NCBI GenBank assembly: GCA_018240105.1
Contig: JAFEGE010000087.1
Coordinates: 1-49,892 of the forward strand
Reading direction: 5' to 3'
DNA: 49,892 nt
Source: Verrucomicrobiota bacterium
Lineage (GTDB): Bacteria > Chlamydiota > Chlamydiia > Chlamydiales > 2-12-FULL-49-11
The position numbers and the translations under genes are program-made. Under the pieces are notes generated by a model, which was given only the letters and a program-made list of their open reading frames with translations, was not told the DNA's origin and did no database searches. Numbering within the stretch: position 1 is the stretch's first letter; every line of letters starts with the position of its first letter. Positions 40,467 to 49,521 of the stretch are shown piece after piece.

Positions 40467-41465
40467 ATGATGACATTCACACGTATTTTTTCAAAAGTTT
40501 TAGATTACACCTGGTTCGTCTCTCTTCTTCTTTTTTTCTTAGAAGAGCAGCAAGCAAATATTTGGTTTTCTCTAGCGCTTATTCTTCTTGTTCCTATTCT
40601 TTTTGCTCCTGTTGAAGCGCTTCTTTTAAAACTTTTTGGTACAACACTCGGTAAGATTGCCTTTGGTTTAAGATATGAGAAGAAGCTTTCTTGGAAAGAT
40701 GCCTTTTTCTTAGCCTTCCAAGCAGCTCTTTTAGTGCAGCCCCTCCTTATTCCGGGGGTAAATTTTGTCTTTGCCTTTCTCTATCTAAAAGAGTGGAGAC
40801 GCTACGGTAAAAAGAGATGGAACCCTAGAGGCAAACCCCACATTGTTCGGAAATTTCCAAGCTTTTTCCCCTACGCTTGCCTTGTTACTTTATCGCTTAT
40901 CGTCTCTATCTTCTCCTTTACGTCCGATTGGGTTGTCGATGAGGCTTACCGCATCACCTCGACAGAGAAGCCTGGCTTTTTTAAACGATATAACTCTTAC
41001 TTTTCTTCCGAGGGAGAGACTTGGACTAGAATCTCACCCGATAACCTCTCTTTTTCTATCCTTTTCCCTAAAGACCCGGCCTTCCGCGAGATTACAAGAC
41101 CTGTTCCTAAAAGCAATCTAACGCTTCATTATCAAGAATACTCTCATAAAGATAAGATCACTTACACAATCGGCTGCACACAGCTTCCTAAAAGCTGGAC
41201 AAAATGGGGCTCTGGCCTTGTTTTTAAAGGTGCTTTCCATTTTCTCTATGGCGATGATGCAAAAGTGAATCGTAAGAAAAAGACAAGCCATGCTAATTTT
41301 CCTGCCTTGGAGTATGAAATCACGAAAGGCAAAGAAAAAATTACAGGCAAACTTGTCCTTGTAAAAGAGACCCTTTATAAAGTTGAGATCTCGCAAAAAG
41401 AAGCGCTCACAGAAGAAGAGCAAGCTTTTGCAGAGAAGTTTTTCGCCTCTTTCTTCCCTAAATAA
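40467..41465 (+). CDS. RDD-like membrane protein with exported C-terminal domain
   Basis: This 332-residue protein has an RDD-type membrane region at the start (two helices before LLKLFGTTLGKIAFGLRY, the conserved G-T-x-G-K pattern), more helices to about 155, then a soluble domain of about 170 residues. The soluble part (ISPDNLSFSILFPKDP, then LPALEYE-like and VLVKETLYKVEI strands) looks like a beta domain of the kind tied to membrane lipoprotein-like DUFs. Its function is unknown. Two adjacent ATGs start it; the first (40467) is listed. Confidence 0.72.
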   Translation: MMTFTRIFSKVLDYTWFVSLLLFFLEEQQANIWFSLALILLVPILFAPVEALLLKLFGTTLGKIAFGLRYEKKLSWKDAFFLAFQAALLVQPLLIPGVNFVFAFLYLKEWRRYGKKRWNPRGKPHIVRKFPSFFPYACLVTLSLIVSIFSFTSDWVVDEAYRITSTEKPGFFKRYNSYFSSEGETWTRISPDNLSFSILFPKDPAFREITRPVPKSNLTLHYQEYSHKDKITYTIGCTQLPKSWTKWGSGLVFKGAFHFLYGDDAKVNRKKKTSHANFPALEYEITKGKEKITGKLVLVKETLYKVEISQKEALTEEEQAFAEKFFASFFPK

Positions 41466-41531
41466 AAATCTTTACGATAAACCATTTTTTGCATTTATGA
41501 TTTAAAAGACTATCTGCTATATTGAGGAAAT

Positions 41532-42191
41532 ATGGAAAAAAAACTACTTTTTTACTCTTCGGCCATTCTAGCAGCGCTATTTTTTCTAGCAGCCCTTTTT
41601 ATGCCGCATCCTCAAAGCAGAATTTCTCTCGATACAAGCGGGTTTCCAACGGTTGGAGACCATACAGCTCCCGTCCATATAGTTTTAGTCGAAGAGCTTG
41701 CTTGCGCCCAGTGTAAACGTCTCCATGCAGAAGAGATGCCTTTGATTAAAGAGCACTATATCGACACAGGTAAAGCAAAGTTAACAACTATACCGCTCGC
41801 GTTTGCAGAAGCCTCCAAGATCCCATTTCTCTCGCTCCATTGCGCTACATCACAAGGCAGTGTCCATTTCCATCAGTTTATAGAAAGGTTTTTCTCTCTA
41901 CCGGTCGACAAGTTATGGAATCAAACAGAGAGAGAGCTTTTAACTTTCTACGCTAAAGACCACCCGGATTTTTCTCAATCTGCAGCCATCAGCTGCGTTC
42001 GTCATACAGCCTTTGCCCCTCTTTTGGCAGAACAAGAAAGGCTTGTAGCGCCGATTTTTAAAGGCAACCAAATCGAATTGCCAACAATTCTTATCAATGG
42101 CCGAAGAGTCCAGAAGATAGATTGGAAAACTATTCAAACATACATTGAAGAGGAACTTGTCACGAGCAAAACTTATGTGGAAAACCGTTAA
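41532..42191 (+). CDS. Membrane-anchored DsbA/DsbG-like thiol oxidoreductase
   Basis: This 219-residue thioredoxin-fold protein has an N-terminal anchor (LLFYSSAILAALFFLAALF), active-site CAQC (C58, C61) and the cis-proline stretch LPTILING. It would oxidise or shuffle disulfides in the periplasm. AGGAAAT precedes the ATG. It overlaps the dsbB gene by 17 bases, the same pairing as CT177-CT176 in C. trachomatis. Disulfide chemistry is central to chlamydial envelopes, and this window also encodes Cys-rich membrane proteins. Confidence 0.88.
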   Translation: MEKKLLFYSSAILAALFFLAALFMPHPQSRISLDTSGFPTVGDHTAPVHIVLVEELACAQCKRLHAEEMPLIKEHYIDTGKAKLTTIPLAFAEASKIPFLSLHCATSQGSVHFHQFIERFFSLPVDKLWNQTERELLTFYAKDHPDFSQSAAISCVRHTAFAPLLAEQERLVAPIFKGNQIELPTILINGRRVQKIDWKTIQTYIEEELVTSKTYVENR

Positions 42192-42552
42192 TCGCTACAG
42201 CTTTTTTCTAGCGTGGCTTATGGCAAGCATCGCCACTTTAGTAAGTCTTTACCTTAGTGAAATCGCAAAACTTACCCCGTGCAAATACTGCTGGTATGAG
42301 AGAGTCTTTCTCTTTCCATTAGCTGTTATCCTATTTCCTATGGTCCTCAAAAACAGGCGCGACTTTATCCCTTATATCCTCCCTTTAACGGTTATGGGCT
42401 TTGTCATCTCTGTTTATCACTTTGTCCTCTCTTACATGGACAGATGCCCTTATCTATGTCGCTCCTTTGTTTTATCATGGGTTGGCCCCTTTCTCTTCTC
42501 CTTTCTCTTTATTCTCCTTATGATGGCCCGAAAAGATGCAAAAAAAAGCTAA
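42175..42552 (+). CDS. dsbB: DsbB/BdbC-type disulfide oxidoreductase
   Basis: This 125-residue four-helix membrane protein carries electrons from DsbA to quinones. The first periplasmic pair is PCKYCWYER (C36, C39) and the second is CPYLC (C91, C95). It is shorter than E. coli DsbB, fitting the BdbC branch. The start ATG 42175 matches the family's MWKTVNRY-like opening; an ATG at 42145 would add ten residues. It overlaps the pseudouridine synthase gene by 17 bases, so the group is tightly packed. Confidence 0.87.
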   Translation: MWKTVNRYSFFLAWLMASIATLVSLYLSEIAKLTPCKYCWYERVFLFPLAVILFPMVLKNRRDFIPYILPLTVMGFVISVYHFVLSYMDRCPYLCRSFVLSWVGPFLFSFLFILLMMARKDAKKS

Positions 42553-43168
42553 AAGAAGAGACGGTATCCTAATCTATCATGAAGATAGAGATATCATTGT
42601 AGTAGAAAAGCCTGAAGGGCTCTTAACTGTTGCAACCAATTACACAGAGCATTCTCTCCATAGCATTGTAAAAACATGGCGAAGAAGAGTCTGGCCTGTC
42701 CAAAGGCTCGACCGTGAAACCTCTGGTGTTATCGTCTTTGCTCTTAATGAAGAGAGTAGAGACTATCTTAAAGAGCAGTTTGCCGAGCACAGTATCGAGC
42801 GTGAGTATCAAGGCATCGTCTGTGGAGAACTCATGGATGCCGGCACTTGGCAGTCTCGTTTAAAAGAGGATAAAAACTACTTTGTACGCTCTCACCCGCA
42901 TGGCGAAGTAGCCATTACTCATTATGAACCGCTCGGCTACTCTAGAAAGAAAACAACGCTTGTAAAATTCCTCTTAGAGACGGGAAAAAAGAATCAAATC
43001 CGTGTCCATGCAAGCGAAGCCGGATTCCCTTTACTTGGCGATACCAAATATGGTAATCTTTCCTGGAAACGCCTTGCACTACACGCCCACAGATTGTCAT
43101 TTACACACCCTGTAACAAAAAAGCGCATGGCCTTCACTTCTCCGAGCCCCTTAGGAGAGACTAAATAA
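42536..43168 (+). CDS. RluA-family pseudouridine synthase
   Basis: This 210-residue enzyme makes pseudouridine in RNA. It has VVEKPEGLL near the start and the catalytic motif VQRLDRETSGV with the nucleophile aspartate; the more usual histidine before RLD is glutamine. KKNQIRVHASEAGFPLLGDTKYG completes the family's signature region. No S4 domain is present, so it is a small RluA-type form; the target site cannot be told. It overlaps dsbB. Confidence 0.9.
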   Translation: MQKKAKRRDGILIYHEDRDIIVVEKPEGLLTVATNYTEHSLHSIVKTWRRRVWPVQRLDRETSGVIVFALNEESRDYLKEQFAEHSIEREYQGIVCGELMDAGTWQSRLKEDKNYFVRSHPHGEVAITHYEPLGYSRKKTTLVKFLLETGKKNQIRVHASEAGFPLLGDTKYGNLSWKRLALHAHRLSFTHPVTKKRMAFTSPSPLGETK

Positions 43169-43193
43169 CGAGTAATAGTGATAAGGAGTAATA

Positions 43194-43586
43194 GTGAAGC
43201 GACTCTATAAAGACAACTTCGATAAAAAGTTAGGCGGCGTCTGCGGCGGCCTTGCGCAGTACTTTCAAGTAGACTCTTCTCTAATCCGCCTCATTGCAGT
43301 TGCCCTTACCCTCGTATCTTTCGGTATCACCTTTCTTGTTTACCTTGTTCTCTGGGGCGTCTTGCCAAAGGGCCCTAGAGCCTATATCCAAGCCTCCTAT
43401 AAAAGACTCTACCGCTCTCGTCGTAACCGCATCTTAGCTGGTGTCTGTGGCGGTCTTGGCACCTACTTCAAAATCAATCCAGACATCTTACGACTTATCT
43501 TTGTCGTATTGCTCTTTGTTACGGTTTTCATCCCGGTCTTTGTCTTTTATATAGCAGCAGCCTTTATCATCCCCGAAGAGCCTTAA
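43194..43586 (+). CDS. Tandem PspC-domain membrane protein
   Basis: This 130-residue protein is two PspC domains in a row. Each has a KRLY start, the GVCGGL motif (around 15-20 and 82-87) and an LRLI-type membrane helix region. In other bacteria PspC acts in the phage-shock envelope stress response or as a membrane toxin-like regulator. The start is GTG at 43194 with AAGGAG 5 bases before. A short direct repeat (GAGTAATAGTG at 43170 and 43186) duplicates the start region, possibly a slippage event. Confidence 0.87.
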   Translation: MKRLYKDNFDKKLGGVCGGLAQYFQVDSSLIRLIAVALTLVSFGITFLVYLVLWGVLPKGPRAYIQASYKRLYRSRRNRILAGVCGGLGTYFKINPDILRLIFVVLLFVTVFIPVFVFYIAAAFIIPEEP

Positions 43587-43604
43587 TTAAAAAATACTTA
43601 CAAT

Positions 43605-43655
43605 GTTTTGTCTGATGAGTAGCTTTTAGCGTAGCTATAGAACTCCTCGAAGATG
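43605..43655 (-). pseudogene. Relic of the glpD 3' end
   Basis: Read on the minus strand this piece encodes EEFYSYAKSYSS followed by a stop shortly after, against EAFYRYAKSYQS at the real glpD C-terminus. Seventeen bases (43619-43635) are identical to glpD 44810-44826. Upstream of the piece is an in-frame stop, so only about 16 codons remain. It lies on the far side of the effector-like gene from glpD, in the same orientation. Confidence 0.6.
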
Positions 43656-43741
43656 TTTTAGCTCACGTAAAAAATTTTACCTATTCACAACTAGTCATAG
43701 ATAAGTCATACTACCCGTCCTTATTTACCGGGAGATAAATT

Positions 43742-44806
43742 ATGTTTAGAGTAACTGCAACAGCTGATGCTATGATCTACCATCTTCCACCACCAAGGGA
43801 GCCCTCTGATACAGCTTCTTTATCACCCGATCTTGCTCGTCTTCATGCTCTAGAAACCATTACCGATAGCTCGCAGTATCTAGATGGTAGAGCCGTTTCT
43901 GAAGAAAGCAAAATCTCTCTTTTTGGAGACCGAAGAAACCTTGCTTTGCATTTTTCTATTAGAAATGGGAATTTGAGAGACTTTCATCTAAAAAAACAGG
44001 CTGAAATAAAAATCTTAAAAACATTTGCTTCATCACTACCTCTTAGTGATGCCCCAAGTGCAATTGAGCACATAACAAGACTTATGCAAAGACCTTTGTT
44101 ATGCCCAACAACAGTTGCTGGATATGAGTTTATGCTGGAAACAGTTAGAGGTTTTTCTGAGCAAACAACCCATGCTGAGTTTGGGGCATATCTTCTACAT
44201 AAACATTTATTAGAAGAGGCTGCTATACAGCAGGAATTTTTAACCTCTATACTGCCAACTTTACCTCTGCCTGAGGGGTTTGAGGAATTGTCTCTCCCAG
44301 CGCGATGCGCTATGTTTGCCGGCGCCTCATTCACGACAAACTGGCGTGGATTTGGTTGCACGCCTTCTTCATGGCATCCCTCTCAACTTATTGACAGAGT
44401 TTTTGAGGTTTTAACTACCCTTGGTCCCTTCGCATTAAGCGGGCAATTCGGGCGAGAGTTTTATAGAAGAGAGCCTACAGTTGTTCAGAGGTCTCCAGAT
44501 GACCGCGATGTTTGGGGGTGGAGACGAGGAGAATTTCAAGAAGAGACAAGAGCTCCTGCAAAGATGGTTATCGTAATAGGGGCAGAAAGAATCCCGGATA
44601 GTAGAGTTTTTTATGTTGATCCCAGCGAGGGGACTGTACAAAAGGTTTATACAGTTGCCTATGCTGCTTTATGTGGAAGAGCTTTTGATTTAATCTTTGC
44701 TCGTCACCCCCGAGGAGGCTACTTACCCCCACCACCAGATGGACCAGGCTACGCTCTTCACGGACCAGCAACCCATCCAAGTCGGTTAAGCCGCACTCCT
44801 GTTTGA
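43742..44806 (+). CDS. Effector-like protein with possible degenerate papain-like region
   Basis: This 354-residue protein has no signal peptide. The C-terminal half reads WRGFGCTPSSWHPSQLI (201-217), LTTLGPFALSGQFG (224-237), then MVIVIGA and VFYVDPSEG (289-297) before VYTVAYAALC. That order (Cys region, GP-x-x-x-x-G, a strand normally starting with His, then DP) resembles papain-like proteases and possibly the chlamydial DUF1539/DUF1548 proteins, but the residue where His is expected is lysine or nearby, so activity is doubtful. It sits between pspC and glpD, where a glpD relic suggests insertion. The 3' end overlaps glpD by 21 bases. Confidence 0.62.
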   Translation: MFRVTATADAMIYHLPPPREPSDTASLSPDLARLHALETITDSSQYLDGRAVSEESKISLFGDRRNLALHFSIRNGNLRDFHLKKQAEIKILKTFASSLPLSDAPSAIEHITRLMQRPLLCPTTVAGYEFMLETVRGFSEQTTHAEFGAYLLHKHLLEEAAIQQEFLTSILPTLPLPEGFEELSLPARCAMFAGASFTTNWRGFGCTPSSWHPSQLIDRVFEVLTTLGPFALSGQFGREFYRREPTVVQRSPDDRDVWGWRRGEFQEETRAPAKMVIVIGAERIPDSRVFYVDPSEGTVQKVYTVAYAALCGRAFDLIFARHPRGGYLPPPPDGPGYALHGPATHPSRLSRTPV

Positions 44807-46288
44807 TTGGTAGCTTTTAGCGTAGCGATAAAAGGCCTCTACCTCTCTTTGAATCCAAAGAGAGTCTTTCTTTTTATAAGAAGCCATAAGAGCTGCGACT
44901 TTAGGCGCTAGAAGAAGGCTTTTTTCTTTGTCTAAGAAAAGCATGCGGGTACGCCTTGCTAAAACATCGCTTACATGGAGAGCCATCTCCTCTTCTACGG
45001 CTTGCTTTATATCTTCTCTGGTATAGGGAAGAGCAGCATCTAAAAGCTGGAGGCTCTTTGGCGGATCTCTCCTAAAACAAAGGGTGTGGGTAAGACACGC
45101 TCTTTTAGGCTCCCCTATTACAGAGAAAACCTTATCTACCGTATCTTCTGCCATGTGGCGAGCCGTTGTCCATTTACCGCCGGCAATCGTTATAAGGTTA
45201 GAATCTCCTACAAATATCTTGTGGGTGCGAGAGAGTTTTGAAGTCTTTTGTGTGCTCTTTTTTTTGACAAGCGGACGAAGGCCTGCAAACTGGGCTAAGA
45301 TATCTTCTCTCTTTGGTTTTACAGAAAGGTACTGACCCGCAAGCTCTAGAAGAAAATCGATCTCCTCCTCAGACGGACTCGGATCTTCTACAACACTTTC
45401 TACTTTGACATCGGTTGTCCCGACAAGAACTTTGCCAAGCCAGGGAATGATAAAGATGATCCTTTTGTCTTTGGTCTTTGGGACTACAATCGCTATATCT
45501 TTTGGAAGAAAGCGTGCAGGCAAAACTATATGACTGCCTCTACTATAAGATAAGATCTTGGGCTCTTCGGGATTATCTAAAGCCCTTATTCTATCAACAA
45601 AAACACCTGCTGCGTTGATGACTGCTTTGGTATGAATAGTGAAAGCCTCTCCCGTCTCCTCATCTAGGGCCTTAATTCCTTTAATTTTGCCATCCTCTTT
45701 TATAAAAGATTGTAGAGAGCAGTAATTAAGAGCGTAGCCGCCAGCATGCCAAATTTGCTTAGCAAGTTCGATCGCAAATCTTGCATCATCAAACTGTAGA
45801 TCGTAATAAAGGCCACCGCCGATAAGACCTTGTTTCTCTATGGTAGGAGCTAACTTAAGAACCTCTTCTTTTGTAAGAACTCTATGGTTTTCTTCTCTTT
45901 TGCGTGCTAGTTTATCGTAGAGCCAAAGCCCTATGTTATAAGTAAGCCTATCGATCTGGCTGTAGTAAGGGACAAGAAAGTGGCGCTTTGTAACAAAGTC
46001 TTTTGCATTTTTGGCAAGAAGATCTCTCTCATAGAGAGCCTCTTTTACAAGAGAGAGATCCCCCTGTTTTAAATAACGAAGCCCGCCATGGAGGAGCTTT
46101 GTAGAGCGACTTGAGGTCTCTCCTGCAAAATCTTCTTTCTCGATGAGTAAAGTCCGAAGTCCCCTAAGAGTTGCATCTAAGGCGCACCAAAGCCCTGTAG
46201 CGCCACCGCCTATTATAATGAGATCAAAGGAGGGGTTTTTACGAATATCTTTAAGAAGGTCTTCTCTTGATACTGCTTTATCCCTCAT
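44786..46288 (-). CDS. glpD: Glycerol-3-phosphate dehydrogenase, aerobic type
   Basis: This 500-residue FAD enzyme oxidises glycerol-3-phosphate to dihydroxyacetone phosphate and passes electrons to quinone. The N-terminal FAD site is IIIGGGATG, then TSSRSTKLLHGGLRYL, and late IAGGKWTTARHMAED. It follows glpK with an 11-base overlap, so uptake of host glycerol would give a two-step entry into glycolysis. No glpF-type channel is in the window. Its last 21 bases overlap the convergent effector-like gene. Confidence 0.95.
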   Translation of the reverse strand: MRDKAVSREDLLKDIRKNPSFDLIIIGGGATGLWCALDATLRGLRTLLIEKEDFAGETSSRSTKLLHGGLRYLKQGDLSLVKEALYERDLLAKNAKDFVTKRHFLVPYYSQIDRLTYNIGLWLYDKLARKREENHRVLTKEEVLKLAPTIEKQGLIGGGLYYDLQFDDARFAIELAKQIWHAGGYALNYCSLQSFIKEDGKIKGIKALDEETGEAFTIHTKAVINAAGVFVDRIRALDNPEEPKILSYSRGSHIVLPARFLPKDIAIVVPKTKDKRIIFIIPWLGKVLVGTTDVKVESVVEDPSPSEEEIDFLLELAGQYLSVKPKREDILAQFAGLRPLVKKKSTQKTSKLSRTHKIFVGDSNLITIAGGKWTTARHMAEDTVDKVFSVIGEPKRACLTHTLCFRRDPPKSLQLLDAALPYTREDIKQAVEEEMALHVSDVLARRTRMLFLDKEKSLLLAPKVAALMASYKKKDSLWIQREVEAFYRYAKSYQSNRSAA

Positions 46289-47765
46289 TTTTTGCCCACA
46301 ACTTGGCCGCTTCTATAGCCAAAAGCCAACTCTTTCGCATTTTAGCTACATCTTTAGGATCCATCGAGGGTTTATAATGGCCTGCCTCTTTCCATAGAGA
46401 GGCGATCTCCTCTTCATCTTTCCAAAAGCCTACAGCAAGCCCTGCAAGATAGCCGGCACCGAGTCCGGTATTTTCGGAGCTCTGTGCGCATTTAAGAGGA
46501 ATAGAAAGTAAGTTCGCTTGCATCTGCATTAAAAAGGAACTTTTGCTCATACCACCGCCACACTTCACAAGCGATATATGGCTCTTAATATCGCTTTGCA
46601 TCGATAGAATTACATCTGTCACTTGATGGGCAACCCCTTCTAAGGCAGCTCGTACTATGTGGGCTTTGGTGGCACTTTGTGAGATACCTAAAATGGTAGC
46701 GCGTACTTTAGAGTTCCAAGAGGGTGAGGCAAGACCATGAAAAGCCGGCACAAAGTAGATACCACCGGAGTCTGGTACGCTTTTGGCGAGCTCTTCTACC
46801 TCTGGAGGTGTGTGGATTACCTGAAGGCCATTACAGAGCCATTCGATTACGGAGCCAGAGGAGTATACAACCCCTTCTAAGGCGTAAACAACCGCTCTTT
46901 TGCCAATTTGCCAGGCAACCGTTGTTAAATGGCTCGTTGGCGTAAAATAGGTACCTCTATTCATTAAAATAAAGCTGCCGGTACCATAGGTGCATTTGGT
47001 ATCTCCCATATGGAAGCAGCCGTGGCCAAAAAGCGCTGCCTGCTGATCCCCAACCATTGAGGCTATAGGAATTTCACGGCCAAAAAGATCGGATGAGGTG
47101 ACACCATACACCTCAGAGTTACTTCGCACTTCGGGCAAAAGAGAGAGGGGGATATTAAAAGCCGCTAGAATCTCTGGGTCCCAAGCTAATGTGTGAATAT
47201 TGAAAAGAAGCGTTCTAGAGGCATTAGAGACATCTGTAAGAAACTGCTTGCCACCGGTTAACTGCCATAAAAGATAGGTATTCACAGTACCAACACAAAG
47301 CTCACCTGCCTCGGCCTTTTCTCGCACCCCAGGGATATTATCGAGCATCCAGACGATCTTTGAGAGGGAGAAGTACGGCTCCAAAAAAAGTCCTGTCTTT
47401 TCGCGTAAGACCTTTTCATACTTAGGCTTCATCGCAAGACACCAGTCCGAGGTACGCCTATCGCTCCAGACGATCGCATTACCGATCGGCTCACCGCTCT
47501 TTCTATCCCATAAGATGACCGTCTCTCTTTGGTTTGTAATCCCAATGGCCGCAATCTCTTGGACAGAGACTCTACTTTTCCCTAAAAGCCTATGGATCAC
47601 CTCTTTCTGCGTCTGCCAGAGCTCCTGTGGGTTATGCTCAACCCAACCGTGATTTGGATAGTGTTGGATAAAGGGTTGCCCCTCTACGCCTGTAATCTCC
47701 CCCTTCTGGTTAATTAAGAGGGCCCTAGAATTGGTTGTCCCGGCATCTATAGCTAAAATATACAT
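46278..47765 (-). CDS. glpK: Glycerol kinase
   Basis: This 495-residue FGGY kinase makes glycerol-3-phosphate. It has DAGTTNSR (7-14), GITNQRETV, the substrate stretch IVWSDRRTSDWC, GDQQAALFGHG and the late CGGGMSKSSFLMQMQA. The usual arginine-rich glycerol motif (WQDRRT in E. coli-type enzymes) has a variant WSDRRT. It is the first gene of the leftward pair with glpD. The 73 bases up to adk hold both divergent promoters. Confidence 0.95.
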   Translation of the reverse strand: MYILAIDAGTTNSRALLINQKGEITGVEGQPFIQHYPNHGWVEHNPQELWQTQKEVIHRLLGKSRVSVQEIAAIGITNQRETVILWDRKSGEPIGNAIVWSDRRTSDWCLAMKPKYEKVLREKTGLFLEPYFSLSKIVWMLDNIPGVREKAEAGELCVGTVNTYLLWQLTGGKQFLTDVSNASRTLLFNIHTLAWDPEILAAFNIPLSLLPEVRSNSEVYGVTSSDLFGREIPIASMVGDQQAALFGHGCFHMGDTKCTYGTGSFILMNRGTYFTPTSHLTTVAWQIGKRAVVYALEGVVYSSGSVIEWLCNGLQVIHTPPEVEELAKSVPDSGGIYFVPAFHGLASPSWNSKVRATILGISQSATKAHIVRAALEGVAHQVTDVILSMQSDIKSHISLVKCGGGMSKSSFLMQMQANLLSIPLKCAQSSENTGLGAGYLAGLAVGFWKDEEEIASLWKEAGHYKPSMDPKDVAKMRKSWLLAIEAAKLWAKNEG

Positions 47766-47838
47766 ACCCCTTATTGAAAGAATTTTTCCTTGAAAGTCAA
47801 TTGAAGTTTATTCTCCTTGCCTCCATACTTATAACCGT

Positions 47839-48471
47839 ATGTTTTTTATCCTATTAGGACCACCCGGAGGCGGTAAAGGGACCCAAGGGGCTCTCTTAGC
47901 CGACTACTTTGGCATCCCCCATATCTCTTCTGGCAATCTTGTGCGCCACAATCCTGATCTTACAGAAGAGGAGAGAGCCATCGTCCGCGAGGGCAAGCTA
48001 CTTCCTGACAGCATGATGATAGCAATTGTTGAAAGGACCCTTAAAAAACATACAAACGGCTGGATATTAGATGGTTTCCCTAGAACTCTTGCGCAAGCAG
48101 AAGCTTTAGAAAAGCTCCTAACCACCCCCCCTAAAGTCCTCTATTTTGATGTCCGAGAAGAGGTTATCCAAAATAGAATCTCTTTTAGACGAAGCTGTAA
48201 GGAGTGTGACGCTATCTACCACCTCCAAAACGCCCCTCCTCGCCTAGAAGGCGTATGTGATAAGTGCCAGGGAGCACTCTTTTGGCGTGAAGATGATACC
48301 CCTGAAGTGATTAAAAAGCGCCTTATGATCTACCATGAGAAGACAGCCCCTCTTATAGCCTTCTATAAGAAGCACAAAAACCTCCTAGAGATCGATTGCC
48401 CAGAGAAAGCCTCTCCCGAAGAGATCTTCTCATCTATCTTATCTAAATTACAATCAGCAACTTACAATTAA
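47839..48471 (+). CDS. adk: Adenylate kinase with zinc-type lid
   Basis: This 210-residue kinase interconverts ATP, AMP and ADP. The P-loop is GPPGGGKGT (7-15), with SSGNLVR, DGFPRTLAQAEAL and a lid carrying CKEC and CDKC, the four-cysteine zinc site common in Gram-positive and chlamydial forms. The usual GD-LLR motif is SGNLVR. It is followed 38 bases on by a coiled-coil gene. Confidence 0.95.
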   Translation: MFFILLGPPGGGKGTQGALLADYFGIPHISSGNLVRHNPDLTEEERAIVREGKLLPDSMMIAIVERTLKKHTNGWILDGFPRTLAQAEALEKLLTTPPKVLYFDVREEVIQNRISFRRSCKECDAIYHLQNAPPRLEGVCDKCQGALFWREDDTPEVIKKRLMIYHEKTAPLIAFYKKHKNLLEIDCPEKASPEEIFSSILSKLQSATYN

Positions 48472-48509
48472 TTCTATACGAATATTGTCTCTGCTTCTAT
48501 AAGTAATTT

Positions 48510-48944
48510 ATGAGCCATAGAAATTACAAGAAGAGCATCCCTGCAAAAATCTCCGAACTTGCCCAAGATATCATAAGCTTTAACCAAGAGCTTGAGAAGC
48601 TTCGCAAGAAGAAGGAACTCCTTCAAAGTAAGGCGTTTCTGGATAACATAGCAGAGCAGATCTTAGTCTTAGACCGCCATGCCAAAGAGGTCTCTGAGCT
48701 CACAACCTGGAAAGGGGCAGAGGCTATCCACTTCATGCTAGATACCCCCTGGGGGGCCCCTATTGTGATGAATACAACCCTTCTAGAGGCTGCCACCATC
48801 TATCCTGATGAGACATCAGATAAGTCCCAGCTCCATGAGGTTCTAAAGCAAATCCTCAAATATGCACCCCATTGCGAGATTCCCTTCCTAGCCACGCTCC
48901 AGCAGCTTAGCGAAGAGATCCGCCGTCAAAAAGTTAAATCGTAA
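48510..48944 (+). CDS. Coiled-coil hypothetical protein
   Basis: This 144-residue soluble protein starts with about 60 residues of strong coiled-coil character (ELAQDIISFNQELEKLRKKKELL). The middle has WGAPIVMNTTLLEAATIYP, then another helix. No family or signal is recognised. Its position 38 bases after adk suggests shared transcription. No T-run hairpin lies between them. Confidence 0.7.
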   Translation: MSHRNYKKSIPAKISELAQDIISFNQELEKLRKKKELLQSKAFLDNIAEQILVLDRHAKEVSELTTWKGAEAIHFMLDTPWGAPIVMNTTLLEAATIYPDETSDKSQLHEVLKQILKYAPHCEIPFLATLQQLSEEIRRQKVKS

Positions 48945-49056
48945 AACTTTCTATATAATTTTATTTTTAACGTAATAGAAATAGTTTTATACATTGTATT
49001 TATAATTAAAAAGTTATACTATTGTAATGTTAATTATAATAATTAAAGGAGATAAA

Positions 49057-49506
49057 ATGACTGCAATAAACACCCCTGTCTATAACGCCCTAATGAGTAA
49101 AATATCTCCTACATCTGTTAATCCCCACACAATTATTCATGTAAACGAAGGCAAAGAAATTACTTTAAAAGTTGCGAGTTTGTGGGAACGATTTGTCCAT
49201 GCGCTTATAGGAGTTTTTGTAGGCTCTTCTGATAAGGACGCACTACAGTTAGTTGAAATTGAAATATTACTACACGCCCTAGAAGGAGAAGCTCGGGGAA
49301 TACGTAAGGTACCACTAGAAAAAAGACAAAAAGCTGTTCATGCCATAAGATCTGTAGTACGAGCCACTATGGCCTATAGAAATATCGAATCTACCTGCAG
49401 ACAAATTTTAGAACGCCAATTGGACGCTTTTATTTCGAAAGTAGGCCTCATAGAGGCAGACTTCCAAGCATCGAAACAAGGTGAAACTTTTCTTTCCTAC
49501 GAATAA
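49057..49506 (+). CDS. Small lineage-specific protein, paralogue 1
   Basis: This 149-residue protein has AAAGGAG just before ATG 49057 (an ATG at 49027 lacks one) and a very AT-rich promoter region, including TTGTAT (48994) and TATACT (49015). The core LWERFVHALIGVF-x-GSSDKDAL is echoed in the next gene as VWHRICAAIRHLF-x-ITTREEHAL, so the two are probably related. The Thr/Asn/Ser-rich N-terminus (MTAINTPVYN) has no leader. It may be an effector; this is inferred from style only. Confidence 0.65.
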   Translation: MTAINTPVYNALMSKISPTSVNPHTIIHVNEGKEITLKVASLWERFVHALIGVFVGSSDKDALQLVEIEILLHALEGEARGIRKVPLEKRQKAVHAIRSVVRATMAYRNIESTCRQILERQLDAFISKVGLIEADFQASKQGETFLSYE

Positions 49507-49521
49507 CGTTAAAGGACCCGA

